Positions 7,301-9,980 of a DNA stretch of 9,980 nt are shown here, one piece after another. The position numbers were made by a program, and so were the translations under genes. Below the pieces are notes generated by a model. That model was not told the DNA's origin. It saw only the letters and a program-made list of their open reading frames with translations, and did not search any database. How positions within the stretch are numbered: the stretch's first letter is position 1; every line of letters begins with the position of its first letter. The DNA is taken from NCBI GenBank assembly GCA_964581365.1, contig CAZOOF010000060.1:1-9980 (forward strand), read 5' to 3'. Origin of the DNA: JAITWN01 sp964581365 (GTDB taxonomy: Bacteria; Pseudomonadota; Gammaproteobacteria; SZUA-140).

Positions 7301-8746
7301 ATGACACAAACCAGAAATCGTTTGCGACGCACCAAGATCGTCGCCACGCTGGGTCCGGCGACCGACGCCCCCGGCGTGCTTGAACGGATGGTCCGCGCGG
7401 GAGTCGACGTCGTTCGCGTCAACTTCTCGCACGGAGAGGCCGCCGACCATGTGCGGCGCGTGGAGACCGTGCGCAAGGCTGCCCGCGAGCTCGGGCGCGA
7501 GGTGGGCGTGCTCGCCGACCTGCAGGGTCCGAAGATTCGCACCGAGCGCTTCGAGCAGGGCAAGGTGACGCTGGAAGAGGGCGACCGCTTCGTGCTCGAT
7601 GCCAACATGGCATCGAATGCCGGTACGCGCGAACGGGTCGGCATCACCTACAAGGAGCTGATCAACGACGTTGCCAAGGGAGACGTGCTGCTCCTCGATG
7701 ACGGCAAGATCGTGCTTGAAGTGGAAAGCGTCTCCGGTTCGGAGATCGTTTCGCGCGTCATCACTGGCGGCGATCTGTCGAACAACAAGGGCATCAACCG
7801 CATGGGTGGTGGCCTGTCGGCTGCCGCCATCACCGACAAGGACCGCGCCGATATCCGCGTTGCCGCTGAAATCCAGGCGGACTACGTGGCGGTATCCTTC
7901 CCGCGCAATGCGGCCGATATCCGCGAGGCGCGTGAGCTTCTGCGCGCCGCTGGCGGCAATGGCGCCATCGTCGCCAAGATCGAGCGGGCGGAATCGCTGG
8001 GCGGGCTCGAGGAAATCATTGCGGCTACCGACGTGGTCATGATTGCGCGCGGTGATCTCGGCGTCGAGATCGGCGATGCGGAACTGCCGGCGGTGCAGAA
8101 GCAGATCATCCACATGGTCCGCAATATGAACCGGGTGGTGATCACCGCCACGCAGATGATGCAGTCCATGGTCGGCAACCCGATTCCCACGCGCGCTGAA
8201 GTTTTCGACGTGGCGAATGCGGTGCTCGACGGTACCGATGCGGTGATGCTGTCGGAGGAGACCGCGATGGGCCGCTATCCGGTCAAGGTGATCGAGGCCA
8301 TGGACCGCATCTGTCGCGGCGCGGAGAAGCAGAAGATCGCTGCTCTGTCCCGGCATCGCGTCAGCAGCGAGTTTCACCATATCGATGAAGCGATCGCGAT
8401 GGCTTCGATGTATACCGCCAACCACCTGCATGTGCGCGCGATCGCGGCGCTCACCGAATCCGGAGCGACCACGCAGTGGATGTCGCGAATCAGTTCGGAT
8501 ATTCCGATCTACGCCATGACGCGTCATGAGCAGACGCGGCGCAAGGTGACGCTCTTCCGCGGCGTGTATCCCATTCCGTTCGATGTGGGCTCTCCGTCCG
8601 ACGCTGATGTGCGCCGCGACGTCATTGCCGAGCTGCAGAAACATGGCACCGTGCAGGACGGTGACATGGTGATCATCACCAAGGGAGACCTGATGGGGAC
8701 TCATGGCGCAACGAACACCATGAAGATCGTGCGCGTGGGCGAATGA
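7301..8746 (+). CDS. pyk: Pyruvate kinase, PykA type (type II)
   Basis: Pyruvate kinase converts phosphoenolpyruvate and ADP to pyruvate and ATP, the exit step of glycolysis. The 481-residue protein carries RRTKIVATLGPAT (about 10-21), NFSHG (41-45), DLQGPKIRT (73-81), LSNNKGIN (159-166), AVSFPR (197-202), VAKIERAE with catalytic Lys226, MIARGDLGVE (247-256), ITATQMM (281-287) and PTRAEVFDVANAVLDGTDAVMLSEET (296-321). Leu74, Gln75 and Lys78 in DLQGPK match E. coli PykA and the family version reported to work without K+. The C-terminal domain includes the TESG-SRISS segment (385-399). No Shine-Dalgarno is visible in the 15 bases after pgk, so translation may depend on coupling. Pyk is not a Calvin-cycle enzyme, so its presence points to general central carbon use of the operon. 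Confidence 0.95.
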   Translation: MTQTRNRLRRTKIVATLGPATDAPGVLERMVRAGVDVVRVNFSHGEAADHVRRVETVRKAARELGREVGVLADLQGPKIRTERFEQGKVTLEEGDRFVLDANMASNAGTRERVGITYKELINDVAKGDVLLLDDGKIVLEVESVSGSEIVSRVITGGDLSNNKGINRMGGGLSAAAITDKDRADIRVAAEIQADYVAVSFPRNAADIREARELLRAAGGNGAIVAKIERAESLGGLEEIIAATDVVMIARGDLGVEIGDAELPAVQKQIIHMVRNMNRVVITATQMMQSMVGNPIPTRAEVFDVANAVLDGTDAVMLSEETAMGRYPVKVIEAMDRICRGAEKQKIAALSRHRVSSEFHHIDEAIAMASMYTANHLHVRAIAALTESGATTQWMSRISSDIPIYAMTRHEQTRRKVTLFRGVYPIPFDVGSPSDADVRRDVIAELQKHGTVQDGDMVIITKGDLMGTHGATNTMKIVRVGE

Positions 8747-8760
8747 TGTACGCCAGTGCG

Positions 8761-8803
8761 CCGATCGCTCCCGCGCGCTGATGCGCCAGCGGGGGCGGAT
8801 CGG
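8761..8803 (+). other. Long GC hairpin between pyk and fba (no T-tract)
   Basis: CCGATC (8761-8766), GCTCCCGC (8767-8774) and GCGC (8775-8778) pair with GCGC (8783-8786), GCGGGGGC (8789-8796) and GATCGG (8798-8803). That gives 18 bp including one T-G pair, with a 2-base bulge (8787-8788), a 1-base bulge (8797) and a TGAT loop. No T-run follows. It begins 14 bases after the pyk stop and is likely an RNA-processing, stabilising or partial-termination element. Confidence 0.65.
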
Positions 8804-8856
8804 TTCCGGAGCAAGGAAGTTTGGTTATTGATTCGACCGTAAGGAGAGAATGAAAA

Positions 8857-9921
8857 ATGGCCTTGATTACACTGCGTCAGATGCTGGATCACGCCGCCGA
8901 ACACGGCTATGGCGTGCCGGCGTTCAACGTCAATAACATGGAGCAGATGCACTCCATCATGCAGGCTGCGGATGAGACCGACAGCCCGGTGATCGTGCAG
9001 GCTTCGGCAGGCGCGCGCAGCTATGCGGGAGCGCCCTTCCTGCGTCACCTCATGGCCGCGGCCGAAGAGTACTGGCCGCACATTCCGATTGTCGTGCATC
9101 AGGATCACGGTGCTTCTCCGGCCGTCTGCCTGCAGTCCATTCAGCTCGGCTTCACCTCGGTGATGATGGACGGCTCGCTGATGGAGGATATGAAGACTCC
9201 GTCGAGCTACGAGTACAACGTGGATGTCACCCGCCGCGTGGTCGAGATGTCCCATGCCGGTGGCGTGTCCGTGGAAGGTGAGCTCGGCTGTCTGGGTTCG
9301 CTCGAGACCGGCATGGCGGGAGAAGAGGATGGCTCGGGCGCCGAGGGTGTGCTCAGCAAGGACATGCTGCTGACCGATCCCGAGCAGGCGGCCGACTTCG
9401 TCAAGAAGACCGGCGTCGATGCGCTTGCTATCGCCATCGGTACCTCGCATGGCGCCTACAAGTTTACTCGCCCGCCGACCGGCGACATCCTGGCGATCGA
9501 GCGCATCAAGCAGATTCATGCCCGCATTCCGGACACGCACCTGGTGATGCACGGTTCCAGCTCGGTGCCGCAGGAGTGGCTGAAGATCATCAACACCTAT
9601 GGTGGCGACATGGGCGAGACCTATGGCGTGCCGATCGAGGAGATCCAGCAGGGCATCAAGCACGGCGTGCGCAAGGTGAACATCGATACCGATCTGCGCA
9701 TGGCCAGCACCGGCGCGATCCGCAAGTTCCTCGCCGAGAACCCGAAGGAATTCGACCCGCGCAAGTTCCTCAAGGCCGCGACCGCCGCCATGCGTGGCAT
9801 CTGCAAGGAGCGCTACGAAGCCTTCGGCTGCGCAGGCAACGCGTCCAAGATCAAGCCCATCAATCTGGAAAAGATGGCCAAGCGTTACAAGGGTGGCGAA
9901 CTCGATCCGCGCGTCAAGTAA
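8857..9921 (+). CDS. fba: Fructose-bisphosphate aldolase, class II, Calvin-cycle subtype
   Basis: This metal-dependent cytosolic aldolase interconverts fructose 1,6-bisphosphate with dihydroxyacetone phosphate and glyceraldehyde 3-phosphate; this subtype often also handles sedoheptulose bisphosphate. The 354-residue protein shows the class II start YGVPAFNVNNMEQ, HQDHG with Asp83 and metal ligand His84, Glu142 in VEGELGCLG, TSHGAYKF with His198, MHGSSSVP with His232, and RKVNIDTD with Asn275 and Asp277. The LGCLGSLETGMAGEEDG stretch and the GNASKIKP C-terminus mark the Calvin subtype, also present in pseudomonads. AAGGAG (8841-8846) lies 10 bases before the ATG; an ATG at 8850 is out of frame and too close to the Shine-Dalgarno. 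It is the last gene of the cluster, 26 bases before a strong terminator. fda or cbbA are alternative symbols. Confidence 0.96.
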   Translation: MALITLRQMLDHAAEHGYGVPAFNVNNMEQMHSIMQAADETDSPVIVQASAGARSYAGAPFLRHLMAAAEEYWPHIPIVVHQDHGASPAVCLQSIQLGFTSVMMDGSLMEDMKTPSSYEYNVDVTRRVVEMSHAGGVSVEGELGCLGSLETGMAGEEDGSGAEGVLSKDMLLTDPEQAADFVKKTGVDALAIAIGTSHGAYKFTRPPTGDILAIERIKQIHARIPDTHLVMHGSSSVPQEWLKIINTYGGDMGETYGVPIEEIQQGIKHGVRKVNIDTDLRMASTGAIRKFLAENPKEFDPRKFLKAATAAMRGICKERYEAFGCAGNASKIKPINLEKMAKRYKGGELDPRVK

Positions 9922-9947
9922 GCGAATCGGGGCAGTTGCCCATGATC

Positions 9948-9980
9948 AAAGCCGCGGAGTTCGCTCCGCGGCTTTTTTTT
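9948..9980 (+). terminator. Intrinsic terminator of the tkt-gap-pgk-pyk-fba cluster
   Basis: AAAGCCGCGGAG (9948-9959) and CTCCGCGGCTTT (9964-9975) form a perfect 12-bp stem closed by a TTCG loop, a very stable tetraloop with a C-G-like closing context. The T-run spans 9973-9980 to the window edge. The A-tract on the 5' side also makes it usable in the reverse direction. Confidence 0.95.

Noticed and set aside
5906..8704. A 932-codon antisense frame across gap, pgk and pyk
   Set aside because: It is the mirror of strongly conserved sense genes in GC-rich DNA, where antisense stops are rare. Its product is His/Arg/Asp-rich with no recognisable domain.

Overview
This window is a stretch of housekeeping metabolism from a GC-rich proteobacterium, most likely a gammaproteobacterium. 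The encoded proteins closely resemble E. coli and Pseudomonas proteins as I remember them: MetK, Tkt, Pgk, a PykA-type pyruvate kinase and a Calvin-subtype class II aldolase. I cannot name the genus. An autotrophic lifestyle is possible, because this gene set overlaps the regenerative part of the Calvin cycle. The window does not prove it: there is no RuBisCO, phosphoribulokinase or cbbR gene, and heterotrophic pseudomonads carry the same aldolase type.

Layout. Positions 1-1902 (minus strand) carry the S-adenosylmethionine cycle genes metK and then ahcY, which runs off the left edge. A divergent control region (about 1903-2130) separates metK from a plus-strand thioredoxin-like gene (2131-2685). 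That gene is closed by a clear intrinsic terminator (2699-2730). A gene-free leader (2731-2990) holds a 10-bp palindrome, a GC hairpin and a terminator-like hairpin. It precedes a five-gene sugar-phosphate cluster on the plus strand: tkt (2991-4994), gap (5019-6032), pgk (6104-7285), pyk (7301-8746) and fba (8857-9921). The cluster ends at a near-ideal terminator with a TTCG loop (9948-9980).

How the genes work together. MetK makes S-adenosylmethionine, methyltransferases turn it into S-adenosylhomocysteine, and AhcY removes that product. In the cluster, Gap, Pgk and Fba run the triose-phosphate part of glycolysis and gluconeogenesis, Tkt links it to pentose phosphates, and Pyk is the exit to pyruvate. 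Spacing and the single strong final terminator suggest that tkt to fba form one transcript. Two long GC hairpins without T-tracts (gap-pgk and pyk-fba) suggest that transcript levels are adjusted inside the operon.

I found no mobile element, CRISPR array, tRNA or rRNA gene, and no sign of an undescribed system. The observations worth a second look are regulatory: a 10-base G-rich word present in three non-coding stretches of the cluster, structured leaders upstream of metK and tkt, corrected starts for metK and pgk, and pyk lacking a ribosome binding site.
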